DNA from: Verrucomicrobiaceae bacterium
GTDB lineage: Bacteria > Verrucomicrobiota > Verrucomicrobiia > Verrucomicrobiales > Verrucomicrobiaceae
Assembly (NCBI GenBank): GCA_947458455.1
Contig: CANGYJ010000004.1
Span: forward strand, 310,001-374,000
Direction: 5' to 3'
DNA: 64,000 nucleotides
The position numbers and the translations under genes are program-made. This document shows, piece by piece, positions 25,385 through 33,407 of this stretch. How positions within the stretch are numbered: position 1 is the stretch's first letter; every line of letters begins with the position of its first letter. Below the pieces are notes generated by a model, which saw nothing but the letters and a program-made list of their open reading frames with translations, was not told where the DNA came from and did not search any database.

Positions 25385-26185
25385 ATGCCTATCACCCCTC
25401 AACATTTCTTCAAGCCGCTCAACCAAGCCGAGTTCGGTCAGCTCTCGTATGAAGTGTTTGCCGATGTGATTTCCATCCGCCGAGACTTGGGCCGCTTTTT
25501 CGATGAGAAGCATTACAAGAAGGCACTGGCCTCCATACGGCCTGACGTGCTTCTGGAAGCGCCGATTCCAGTTAGCCACGGCAGCTTCAAGAAGTGCTAC
25601 TTTCTCGATGTGGTGCTCTGCCTAGGCGGTGTTTTTGAGTTTAAAGTCATCGAAGCCTTCAATTCTAGGCACAAAGCTCAGTTGCTCCACTATCTCATGC
25701 TTGCTGAGCTGTGGCACGGCATGCTGATCAACGTCAGACCCGAGAAAATGCAGCGTGATTTCGTCAACCATCATCTCCGTCACGGAGACCGGCAGCAGTT
25801 TCGATTGGTGACCAGTCAATTGCAGCGCGGGCTGCCAGGCTCGGAGCAGTTCGTGCAAATCCTGACCGACCTGCTTCATGATTGCGGAACCTCCCTTGAT
25901 CTGAGTCTATACGAAGAAGGAATCACCCATTTCTGTGGCGGAGAATCCGCCTTGATCCGGCCCGCGATGGTCCATTTCAATGGTCAGCCACTCGGTCCCC
26001 AGAAGCTGCGCTTCATCACGGAAAAGACGGCGTTCAAACTTACGGCTTTTGATCGCGAACTTAGCCAAAAACGCTTCGCCACCCATCTTCAACAGCTCGT
26101 AAACCATGCCGACATTGAAAGCATGATCTGGGCGAATGTCTGTCGAAACGAAGTCACCATCCAATCCCTCATCCCTGAACGCTAG
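25385..26185 (+). CDS. GxxExxY-like PD-(D/E)xK nuclease-fold protein
   Basis: 266 aa, no signal peptide. The N-terminal half resembles GxxExxY proteins: the LSYEVFADVISIRRDLGRFF opening, Asp75 in YFLDVVLCL, then Glu85-x-Lys87 in VFEFKVIEAF, followed by HKAQLLHYLMLAELWHGMLINV. Those residues make a plausible PD-(D/E)xK site. Usual GxxExxY proteins are about 125 aa; here a further 140 residues of unknown fold follow. The gene is flanked by 44-bp direct repeats and is poorer in G+C than its surroundings (31 of 60 bases in 25441-25500), so it looks like an inserted cassette. Function is unknown. Confidence 0.7.
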   Translation: MPITPQHFFKPLNQAEFGQLSYEVFADVISIRRDLGRFFDEKHYKKALASIRPDVLLEAPIPVSHGSFKKCYFLDVVLCLGGVFEFKVIEAFNSRHKAQLLHYLMLAELWHGMLINVRPEKMQRDFVNHHLRHGDRQQFRLVTSQLQRGLPGSEQFVQILTDLLHDCGTSLDLSLYEEGITHFCGGESALIRPAMVHFNGQPLGPQKLRFITEKTAFKLTAFDRELSQKRFATHLQQLVNHADIESMIWANVCRNEVTIQSLIPER

Positions 26186-26195
26186 CAAGTGCAGC

Positions 26196-26239
26196 GACAA
26201 AACATAAACTCCATTTTCTGTCCCCATTTGCTGTCAGCT
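26196..26239. repeat. Right flanking repeat of GxxExxY cassette
   Basis: Direct copy of 25327-25370 with 4 mismatches. It starts 11 bases after the stop of the nuclease-fold gene and ends 15 bases before the sialidase ATG. The left arm of the hairpin seen in the other copy is degenerate here. Confidence 0.85.
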
Positions 26240-26254
26240 CAATCCTTTCCCCCC

Positions 26255-27406
26255 ATGATCCGCTCCCTCCTCCTCACGCTTTTCGCTTCCATCGCCAGCG
26301 CCGAGCCCTTGCTCGAAAAAGTCGATGTCTTCCCTGCCAACACGAACGGCATCGCCCGCTATCGCATTCCTGGCATCGTGGTGACGCCAAAGGGCACCGT
26401 GTTGGCCTACTCAGAGGCGCGGCGGAACAGCAGCTCCGATTGGGGCGAGATCGAGATCCATCTGCGCCGCTCCACGGATGGTGGAAAGACGTGGGAAGCT
26501 GGAAAGCACATCGCCCATCACGGCGCACGCCTGGAAGGCAATCCGCACAAGAAAAAGGACGGCGGCGAGAAGGAACAGACGGTGAACAACCCGGTCGCCA
26601 TCGTGGATCGGGACACGGGCGCTATCGAGTTCCTCTACTGCATCAACTACGCCCGCTGCTACGCCATGCGCAGCACCGATGACGGCCTCACCTGGAGCAC
26701 GCCGGTGGATGTCACGGCCACGTTTGAGCCGTTTCGGAAGCACTACGACTGGAAAGTCATCGCCACCGGCCCTGGGCATGGCATTCAGCTCAAAAGCGGA
26801 CGCCTCGTCGTGCCCATCTGGCTCGCTTACGGCAAGGAAGGCGATCATTCACCCTCCGCTGCCGCCACGATCTACAGCGACGATCATGGCAAAACCTGGC
26901 TTGCTGGCGATCTCGCCGTGCCAAACAACAGCGAGTTCGGCAATCCGAATGAAACCATGCTCGCGGAGCTTTCCGATGGCGGCGTGATGCTCGTCACGCG
27001 CAGCGTCTCGAAGCCGAATCGCAAAATTATCACCACCAGCCCGAATGGAGCCACCGGCTGGAGCAAGCCCACGTTTCACGATCAACTCTGGGAGCCAATC
27101 TGCATGGCCAGCATCACCGCCCATCCCGCGAAGCCCGGCACGCTGATCTACTCCAATCCCCACACGCTGAAACTCGACAAAGACGGCCAAGAAACGCCCG
27201 CAGGCCGAGGCAAACGCGAAAACCTCAGCATCAAACTCAGCCGCGACGACGGCCAAACCTGGCCCATCAGCAAAACACTCGACGACGGCCCCAGCGCCTA
27301 CTCCGACCTCGCCGTGCTGCCGGATGGCACTGTGCTCTGCCTTTGGGAAACGAAGAACGACATCCAATGCGCCCGCTTCAACCTCGACTGGATCACCACG
27401 CCATGA
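26255..27406 (+). CDS. Exo-alpha-sialidase (GH33)
   Basis: 383 aa with signal peptide 1-16 (ends ASIASA), which fixes the start at 26255 rather than upstream inside the repeat. The RIP motif (YRIPGIV) and four Asp boxes (STDGGKTW, STDDGLTW, SDDHGKTW, SRDDGQTW) define a bacterial sialidase-type six-bladed propeller; ARYRIPG, EARR and later arginines are candidates for the Arg triad. It would release terminal sialic acid from host or dissolved glycans outside the cytoplasm. It overlaps the following sulfatase by ATGA, so the two are translated together. Confidence 0.88.
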   Translation: MIRSLLLTLFASIASAEPLLEKVDVFPANTNGIARYRIPGIVVTPKGTVLAYSEARRNSSSDWGEIEIHLRRSTDGGKTWEAGKHIAHHGARLEGNPHKKKDGGEKEQTVNNPVAIVDRDTGAIEFLYCINYARCYAMRSTDDGLTWSTPVDVTATFEPFRKHYDWKVIATGPGHGIQLKSGRLVVPIWLAYGKEGDHSPSAAATIYSDDHGKTWLAGDLAVPNNSEFGNPNETMLAELSDGGVMLVTRSVSKPNRKIITTSPNGATGWSKPTFHDQLWEPICMASITAHPAKPGTLIYSNPHTLKLDKDGQETPAGRGKRENLSIKLSRDDGQTWPISKTLDDGPSAYSDLAVLPDGTVLCLWETKNDIQCARFNLDWITTP

Positions 27407-28983
27407 AGCAACTAGCCGTCTTCCTTTCGTCATTCCTCATTCTGGTTTCGTCATTCGCGGCTTCGCCGCGTCCGAACGTCCTCTTCATCTACGCCGACGA
27501 CTGGGGCTTCGGCGATCTCGCCTGCCACGGGCATCCGCATGTGAAGACGCCGAACCTCGACCGCCTCGCACGCGAGGGCACGGACTTCCATCAGTTCACC
27601 GTGTGCAATCCGGTTTGCTCGCCCAGCCGCACCGCCATCGTCACCGGGCAGTATCCGGCGCGGCATGGCGTGCATCAGCACTTCGCGGGTCATGCGGAAA
27701 ATGTCGCTCGCGGCATGCCGGACTGGCTTGATCCAAAGGCACCGCTGCTGCCGCGAGCGCTGCACGAGGCGGGCTACGCCACCGCGCACTACGGCAAATG
27801 GCATCTCAGCGGCCAGGAGAAGAGCATGAGCGCTCCGCTGCCTGCCGAATACGGCTACGACGATGCCGCCGTGTGGGTTGGGCCGGGTCGCGATGTGTTT
27901 GAAGGCACGAGCCTCGCCAACGTGCCCGCCAAAGACGGCCCCATTTACCAAACCACCGCCGCCACGGAGCATGCGCTGCGCTTCATCCGCAGCGTCAAAG
28001 ATAAACCCTTCTACCTCAACCTCTGGCTGCACGAGACCCATCACCTCGTCGCCGCCTCCGACGAGGACAAAAAAGAATACCCCGATACCGCCGAGCCGCA
28101 GCGCACCTACTACTCAGCCGTCACGCGTGCCGACAAGCAAATCGGCCGCGTGCTTGCTCTGCTGGATGAACTCAAGCTCGCCAACAACACGCTCGTCTTC
28201 TTCTCCAGCGACAACGGCCCCGAAAACTCACACGCCAAGCCCGGCGAAAAGTTTTATCACAGCGTCGGCACCACCGGCGGCCTTCGTGGGCGGAAGCGCA
28301 GCCTCTACCTCGGCGGCGTCAACGTGCCCTTCATCGTCCGCTGGCCCGGCGTCGTGCCCGCAGGCCGCGTGGACAAGACCAGCGTGCTCGCCGGTGTCGA
28401 TGCCATGCCCACGATCCTCGCCGCGCTTGAGGTAAAAGCGCCCGCTGGTTATCAAAGCGATGGCCTCAACGTCCTCGCCGCGCTCAAAGGCGAGTCCTTC
28501 CAACGCGAAGCTCCCGTCTTCTGGGAATGGCGCGGCCCGCATTCTCAGGAAGCCGATTGGCCCACGCACGCCATCCGCGATGGCGATCACGTCCTGCTCC
28601 ACAATGAGGACTTCACCCGCGTGGAGCTCTACAACGCTATCACCGACCGCGGCCAGCAGCACGACATCGCCTCGCAGAACCCGGAGATCGTTACCGCGCT
28701 CAAAGCGAAGCTCGATGCGTGGCGTAAGACGCTCCCCACGCCCTTCAAACAGTCCGGCAGCCGCGCCGCGGCCCTCAAACCAACACCAGCAGCGAAAAAA
28801 GCGCCCGTCGTGGACCGCGCCGCCGCTTTCCAGCGCTGGGACAAAAACACCGACGGCATTCTAACCCTCGAAGAATACACCCACGGCCTCGCGAAGAAGG
28901 ACGACGCCCCGAAACGCTTCAAGGCCTTCGACAAGAACAGCGATGGCAAACTGACTCGCGAAGAGTTTGTCGGGGTGAAGTGA
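27403..28983 (+). CDS. Secreted sulfatase with C-terminal EF hands
   Basis: 526 aa. Signal peptide 1-20. The type I sulfatase site is Cys72 in CSPSRTAIVTGQ (C-x-S-x-R would be SPSR here), the cysteine being converted to formylglycine. Metal-binding FIYADDWGFGDLACHG and the GKWHLSGQ motif are present. After a Lys/Ala/Pro-rich linker two EF-hand loops occur at about 480-491 (DKNTDGILTLEE) and 510-521 (DKNSDGKLTREE), probably binding calcium for stability or anchoring. The start at 27403 is set by ATGA overlap with the sialidase stop. It likely desulfates sulfated glycans. Confidence 0.93.
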   Translation: MKQLAVFLSSFLILVSSFAASPRPNVLFIYADDWGFGDLACHGHPHVKTPNLDRLAREGTDFHQFTVCNPVCSPSRTAIVTGQYPARHGVHQHFAGHAENVARGMPDWLDPKAPLLPRALHEAGYATAHYGKWHLSGQEKSMSAPLPAEYGYDDAAVWVGPGRDVFEGTSLANVPAKDGPIYQTTAATEHALRFIRSVKDKPFYLNLWLHETHHLVAASDEDKKEYPDTAEPQRTYYSAVTRADKQIGRVLALLDELKLANNTLVFFSSDNGPENSHAKPGEKFYHSVGTTGGLRGRKRSLYLGGVNVPFIVRWPGVVPAGRVDKTSVLAGVDAMPTILAALEVKAPAGYQSDGLNVLAALKGESFQREAPVFWEWRGPHSQEADWPTHAIRDGDHVLLHNEDFTRVELYNAITDRGQQHDIASQNPEIVTALKAKLDAWRKTLPTPFKQSGSRAAALKPTPAAKKAPVVDRAAAFQRWDKNTDGILTLEEYTHGLAKKDDAPKRFKAFDKNSDGKLTREEFVGVK

Positions 28984-29013
28984 TCTCACGCCAACGATGA
29001 AGGCGGCAGCATA

Positions 29014-29137
29014 GTAGCCATCTCGCTCCGCGAGATGAGCGAAACGCTTTCGACCTTCACCACGCTGTCAGATGCCGGTCACGCGTGGAGTTTGCCACGC
29101 GCCCCGTTCCTCTCGCGGAGCGAGAGGAGTACTTTGC
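29014..29137. repeat. REP-like hairpin doublet between sulfatase and valS
   Basis: Two facing units. The left unit has head GTAG (29014-29017) and an 8-bp stem with TCC loop (29019-29037). The right unit has an 8-bp stem with GGA loop (29109-29127) and, read on the minus strand, a GTAC head (29129-29132) preceded by GCAAA. About 70 bases of other sequence lie between. The arrangement is like a REP/BIME pair. The rest of the 173-bp gap holds nothing else I can name; the doublet could also act as terminator for both convergent genes. Confidence 0.75.
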
Positions 29138-29156
29138 TTCGCCGAATCGGAATCGA

Positions 29157-31931
29157 TCAGCCCAGCGCTTCGAGCATCACTTTGAGCTTCGCGAGCTTCT
29201 CTTCCCAGTCGGCCTTCCGCTGCTGATGCTCATCGAGCACCTTCTGCGGGACTTTGGAGGTGAAGTTCGTGTCGGCGAGCTTGGCGGTGACCTTTTCGAG
29301 CTCGGATTCGACCTTGGCGACTTCTTTGCCGACGCGGGCCGTTTCGGCGTCCACGTCGATCAAACCGTCGAGAGGCAGGAAAAGCTCGCCGAGAGGCGTC
29401 AGAGCCGCTGGCGTGCCTTTTTTCGGCTGGAAGGCCGAATCGACCTCCAGAGGCTCCGCATTGAGAAGGATGCGCAGGACCTCGATTTCGTGCGCGGGCA
29501 GCTCCGAGGCCGGTTTGAGCACGAAACGCACCTTCTTGTTGATGTTGAAGGTGCTCTTGAGGCCACGACCCAGCTCGACGGCCTTGTACTTGTCGTTCGC
29601 GGCCTGCTCGTCTTCGGGAAGGATGCCGAAGTGGGCGAGTTCGTCCGCATCGAGCGGTTTCGGCCAAACGGCGAACATGATGCTCTGGCCGCCCTGGTTG
29701 TCAGGAAGGTCGGCGTTGAAGCCCATGCCGTGCCACAGCTCTTCGGTGATGAACGGCATGAAGGGATGGAAGAGACGCAGCGTGTGCCCGAGCACGAAGT
29801 CGATGACGGCGAGGGTGTTCTCGCGGCGGGAGTGTGGTGCAGGCGTCCCGCCTGCCTCAGCCGAGACGGCTGATCCACTTTGCAGCACGGCTTTGCTCGC
29901 TTCGATGTACCAGTCGCAATACTCGCTCCAGAAGAAGCGGTAGAGCGTGGCAGTGGCGTCGCTGAAGCGGTATTCCTCCAAAGCGGTGCTGACCTCGGCG
30001 ATGGCGGTGTTGAGGCGTAGGAGGATCCATTTGTCGTCGCTGCTGAGCAGGGCGGCGCTGATCTCGGCTTCGGTGCTGTACACCGCCTCTCCGAGGCGGC
30101 TCTCGGAACCTTCGCCTCGGAGAGGCGAGGTACTTTGCATCTGCCTGAACCGGGCGGCGTTCCAGAGCTTGGTGCAGAAGTTGCGGCCGAGCTCGACGTT
30201 CTTTTCGTCGAAGCAGATGTCCTGGCCCAGCGGGGCGCTGCGCATGATGCCAAAGCGCAACGCATCCGCGCTGTAGCTGGCGATCAGCTCCAGCGGATCG
30301 GGCGAATTGCCGAGCGATTTGGACATTTTGCGGCCCTGCTTGTCGCGGATAATGCCGGTGAAATAGACGTTCTTGAACGGCAGCTCGCCCATCCACTCGA
30401 AGCCCGCCATGATCATGCGGGCGACCCAGAAGAAGATGATGTCCGGCCCCGTGACGAGATCGGTCGTGGGGTAGAAAGCCTTCAACGTGGAGGTCTTCTC
30501 CGGCCATCCCATTGTGGCGAACGGCCACAGCCAGGAGCTGAACCAAGTGTCGAGGACGTCGGGGTCTTGTTCCCAGTTTTCGGGATCGGCGGGGGGTTCG
30601 ACGCCACAGTGAATGGATCCGTCAGATAGGTCAGATCGGTCCGATCCTTTTTTATACCACACCGGAATCCGATGCCCCCACCAGACTTGGCGGCTGATGC
30701 ACCAATCCTGGAGGCCGGTCATCCAGTGGTCATAGACCTTGGCCCAGCGGTCGGGGTGGAATTTCATCTCGCCATTGGCCACGACGGCCTGGCTTTCCTT
30801 CACGCTCGGGTATTTGAGGAACCACTGCTCGCTCAAACGGCTCTCGATGGGCACGTCGGCACGCTCGGAGTAGCCGAGGTTGTTCTGATACGGCTCCTCT
30901 TTGACGAGGCTGCCAATCTCCGCGAGTAGCTCGGCGGCGCGTTTGCGGGCGGCGAAGCGCTCCATGCCGGCGAGGTCCTTGCCAGCGAGCTCGTTGAGCA
31001 CGCCGTTCGGGTGCATGACATCGACAGCGGGCAGGTTGTGACGCTGCGCGATCTCAAAGTCGGCCTTGTCATGCGCGGGCGTGACTTTCAGCACGCCGGT
31101 GCCGAAGGTGAAATCGACATGCTCATCGGCGATGATCGGCAGCAATGCTTGATTCTCGATCGGCAACGGACGGCGCACATGTTTGCCGATGAGATGGGCG
31201 TAGCGCTCGTCCTTCGGATTGACGGCGATGGCGGTGTCTCCAGGGATCACTTCCGGCCGTGTGGTGGCGATGGTGAGCCAGGTGCCGGGTTCCTCGACAA
31301 CTTCGACTTTGAAGTGATACATGATGGCGTTTTGCGCCTTCATGACGACCTCCTCATCGCTGAGCGCGGTGAGGGAGGAGGGGCACCAGTTTACCATGCG
31401 CTTGCCACGGTAGATGAGGCCCTTTTTGTAGAGATCGACGAACACGCGCATGACGCAGGCGTTGTAGTCGTCGTCAAAGGTGAAGCGCTCGCGGCTCCAG
31501 TCGCAGGAGGCGCCGAGTTTCTTGAGCTGCTCGATGATGATGCCGCCGTGCTTTTCCTTCCACTCCCAGATCTTCGCCACGAGACCCTCGCGGCCGAGAT
31601 CGTCGCGATGCTTGATGACACCCTGCTTTTTCAGCGTCTTTTCGACGACGTTTTGCGTGGCGATGCCGGCGTGGTCGGTGCCGGGCAGCCAGAGCACTTC
31701 CTTCCCGAGCATGCGGGCGCGACGGGCGAGGATGTCCTGAATGGTGTTGTTCAGCACGTGGCCAAGCGTGAGGATGCCCGTGACGTTCGGCGGCGGGATG
31801 ACGATGGAGTAAGCCGGGCGCTTCTCGCTCACACGAGCGGGATCGGCTTCAAAGCATTTGTCATCCAGCCAGCGCTGATACCAGCGGGCTTCGACGTCGG
31901 CTGGCGTGTAGGTCTTGTCGAGTTCGGGCAT
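29157..31931 (-). CDS. valS: Valyl-tRNA synthetase
   Basis: 924 aa class I enzyme charging tRNA(Val). The HIGH-like motif is in PPPNVTGILTLGHVL near residue 46, editing domain follows, KMSKS is in GRKMSKSLGNSPDP, and a C-terminal coiled coil ends the protein. The start at 31931 (MPELDKTYTP) matches the family; the frame is open 46 codons upstream through repeat DNA. Three short stretches appear inserted in frame: about residues 429-439 (SDRSDLSDGS), 598-618 and 683-700, each encoded by palindromic repeat DNA and lying in loops between conserved blocks. The enzyme is essential, so it must tolerate them. Confidence 0.96.
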   Translation of the reverse strand: MPELDKTYTPADVEARWYQRWLDDKCFEADPARVSEKRPAYSIVIPPPNVTGILTLGHVLNNTIQDILARRARMLGKEVLWLPGTDHAGIATQNVVEKTLKKQGVIKHRDDLGREGLVAKIWEWKEKHGGIIIEQLKKLGASCDWSRERFTFDDDYNACVMRVFVDLYKKGLIYRGKRMVNWCPSSLTALSDEEVVMKAQNAIMYHFKVEVVEEPGTWLTIATTRPEVIPGDTAIAVNPKDERYAHLIGKHVRRPLPIENQALLPIIADEHVDFTFGTGVLKVTPAHDKADFEIAQRHNLPAVDVMHPNGVLNELAGKDLAGMERFAARKRAAELLAEIGSLVKEEPYQNNLGYSERADVPIESRLSEQWFLKYPSVKESQAVVANGEMKFHPDRWAKVYDHWMTGLQDWCISRQVWWGHRIPVWYKKGSDRSDLSDGSIHCGVEPPADPENWEQDPDVLDTWFSSWLWPFATMGWPEKTSTLKAFYPTTDLVTGPDIIFFWVARMIMAGFEWMGELPFKNVYFTGIIRDKQGRKMSKSLGNSPDPLELIASYSADALRFGIMRSAPLGQDICFDEKNVELGRNFCTKLWNAARFRQMQSTSPLRGEGSESRLGEAVYSTEAEISAALLSSDDKWILLRLNTAIAEVSTALEEYRFSDATATLYRFFWSEYCDWYIEASKAVLQSGSAVSAEAGGTPAPHSRRENTLAVIDFVLGHTLRLFHPFMPFITEELWHGMGFNADLPDNQGGQSIMFAVWPKPLDADELAHFGILPEDEQAANDKYKAVELGRGLKSTFNINKKVRFVLKPASELPAHEIEVLRILLNAEPLEVDSAFQPKKGTPAALTPLGELFLPLDGLIDVDAETARVGKEVAKVESELEKVTAKLADTNFTSKVPQKVLDEHQQRKADWEEKLAKLKVMLEALG
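29834..29883. repeat. REP-like hairpin doublet inside valS (first)
   Basis: Facing units with GTGG heads (29834-29837, and 29875-29878 on the other strand). Hairpins: 7-bp stem, TCC loop, 29839-29855; 6-bp stem, AGA loop, 29858-29872. It ends ACTTTGC like the other doublets. It codes for about 17 residues without a stop, between two helices of the anticodon-binding domain. Confidence 0.8.
30078..30138. repeat. REP-like hairpin doublet inside valS (second)
   Basis: Facing units with GTAC heads at 30078-30081 and (other strand) 30130-30133. Both hairpins have 7-bp stems: TCC loop, 30083-30099, and GGA loop, 30112-30128. It ends TACTTTGC. The reading frame of valS passes through it as about 20 residues (SPLRGEGSESRLGEAVY). 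Confidence 0.82.
30615..30647. repeat. GATC-type palindromic insertion inside valS
   Basis: Stretch of GATC/TCAGAT words: GGATC at 30615 pairs with GATCC at 30643, and GATCGG-T-CCGATC (30634-30646) is a perfect hairpin-type palindrome. It encodes SDRSDLSDGS in frame. Such SD-repeat coding sequences are known as dispersed repeats in related genomes. Confidence 0.65.
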
Positions 31932-32019
31932 AAAAGGGGCGCGAAGATGGGGCGGAATGCCCCAGGCGCAAGGGAAGCATAGGGCGCAGAGCGAAGGGCA
32001 TGGAGCCACGAAAACATCA

Positions 32020-32167
32020 CCCCTCACCCCAGCCCTCTCCCCCGAAGGCTGCTGGGCTGTCATTCCCACTCTTGGCGGGGGCGAGGGAGTGCGCTTTCAG
32101 GTCCCTCTCCCCGCTCAGTACATACAATCGCTCCCAGCATTGTTGCGGGGAGAGGCTAGGTGAGGGG
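32020..32167. repeat. MITE-like element between bioB and valS
   Basis: 148 bp with imperfect terminal inverted repeats: CCCCTCACCCCAGCCCTCTC at the left end and its complement GGGGAGAGGCTAGGTGAGGGG at the right. A CCCTCTCCCC-type word recurs inside. No coding capacity. It resembles the CCCTCACCC/GGGTGAGGG family of non-autonomous repeats seen in many bacteria. The rest of the 280-bp gap (31932-32211) shows no gene; the valS promoter must lie here. Confidence 0.7.
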
Positions 32168-32211
32168 AGCTTCAGAAGTGACTCTTCGCCCTTTGCTCTT
32201 GGCGCTGGCCT

Positions 32212-33252
32212 TTACGCGGCGCAGCCAGCCGTGGCGTGCTCTTCTTGGTGACAAGAATGATCGCAGCAGGGGCTCAGCGGCACGCCGTCCATGGACTGGG
32301 GGGCTTCGAGGCCGGGATTCGGCTCCAGCGGCATGAGGCCGAGGTCGCGGAGGAGCTTCAGGTCCTCGTTCGCACGCGGGTTGGCGGTGGTGAGGAGCTT
32401 GTCGCCGTAGAAGATGGAGTTCGCCCCGGCGAAGTAAGCCAGCGCCTGGGCCTCGCGGCTGAGGTTGGTGCGACCGGCGCTGAGGCGGACCTTGGCCTTC
32501 GGAATGGCGATGCGCGTCACGGCGATCATGCGGATGAAAGCGAAGGCATCGACGACCTCGTTATCGCCCAGCGGGGTGCCTTTGATGGGCATCAGCGCAT
32601 TGATCGGCACGCTCTCGGGCTGCGGATTGAAGTTGGCGATGACTTCCAGCATCTTCAGGCGGTCCTCGATGGTCTCGCCAAGGCCGAGGATGCCGCCGCA
32701 GCAGACGGACATGCCAGCGTCCTGCGCATGGCGGATCGTGCGGAGGCGGTCTTCAAAGCTGTGCGTGCTGACGATGTTCGGGTAGTGCTCGGGGGAGGTG
32801 TCCACGTTGTGGTTGTAGGCGGTCACACCGGCTTCCTTGAGGTCGGCGGCCTCATCGGCACCGAGTTCGCCAAGGGTGACGCAGACTTCCATGCCGAGCT
32901 TCGAAACGTCGCGGACGATGTCGAGCACCTGATCGAATTTCGACGTGCCTTTGCGCACGCCTTTCCAGGCCGCGCCCATGCAGAAGCGGGTGGAGCCGTT
33001 GGCCCGGGCGGCGAGAGCACGCTCCATGACCTGTTCCTTCGGCATCAGTTTCTCCGCCTGCACCCCGGTGGTGTAGCGGGCGCTTTGGGCGCAGTAGCCG
33101 CAGTCCTCGCTGCAACCGCCCGTCTTGATGCTCAGCAGCGTGCAGAGCTGCACCGCGTTGTCCGTCCAATGCTCATCATGCACGGCGCGGGCCTGCTTGA
33201 GGAGGTTGAAGAAGGGCTGGTGATAGATGCGGTGAAGCTCGGCAAAGGTCAT
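32212..33252 (-). CDS. bioB: Biotin synthase
   Basis: 346 aa radical SAM enzyme that inserts sulfur into dethiobiotin. The SAM-cluster motif CSEDCGYC gives Cys47, Cys51 and Cys54; YNHNVDTSPEHYPNIVSTHSFEDRL, GGILGLGE and NALMPIKGTPLG are standard family blocks. The C-terminal tail is His/Cys-rich. The start at 33252 (MTFAELHRIY) fits the family. No other bio gene is next to it. It is transcribed toward valS and divergent from rsfS, 155 bp apart. Confidence 0.96.
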   Translation of the reverse strand: MTFAELHRIYHQPFFNLLKQARAVHDEHWTDNAVQLCTLLSIKTGGCSEDCGYCAQSARYTTGVQAEKLMPKEQVMERALAARANGSTRFCMGAAWKGVRKGTSKFDQVLDIVRDVSKLGMEVCVTLGELGADEAADLKEAGVTAYNHNVDTSPEHYPNIVSTHSFEDRLRTIRHAQDAGMSVCCGGILGLGETIEDRLKMLEVIANFNPQPESVPINALMPIKGTPLGDNEVVDAFAFIRMIAVTRIAIPKAKVRLSAGRTNLSREAQALAYFAGANSIFYGDKLLTTANPRANEDLKLLRDLGLMPLEPNPGLEAPQSMDGVPLSPCCDHSCHQEEHATAGCAA

Positions 33253-33407
33253 GGCTGGGGGGGGAAGTGCGCCGGATACTTGGCGCAAACGGCCGGGATG
33301 CACGGGAAAAGTGCCTCAAAGGTCATCCAACCCGCCTTCGGGTGCTGGGACGCTGTTTGCAAAAGTCCTGTGCAGAGAGCGGATTCTTGGTTAAGGCAGC
33401 GGCCAAC

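Noticed and set aside
29014-29137. CRISPR array at the hairpin cluster
   Set aside because: The units are inverted hairpins, not regularly spaced direct repeats with unique spacers.
31932-32069. Upstream extension of valS
   Set aside because: The added 46 codons are read through a MITE-like repeat; the family starts at MPELDKTYTP.
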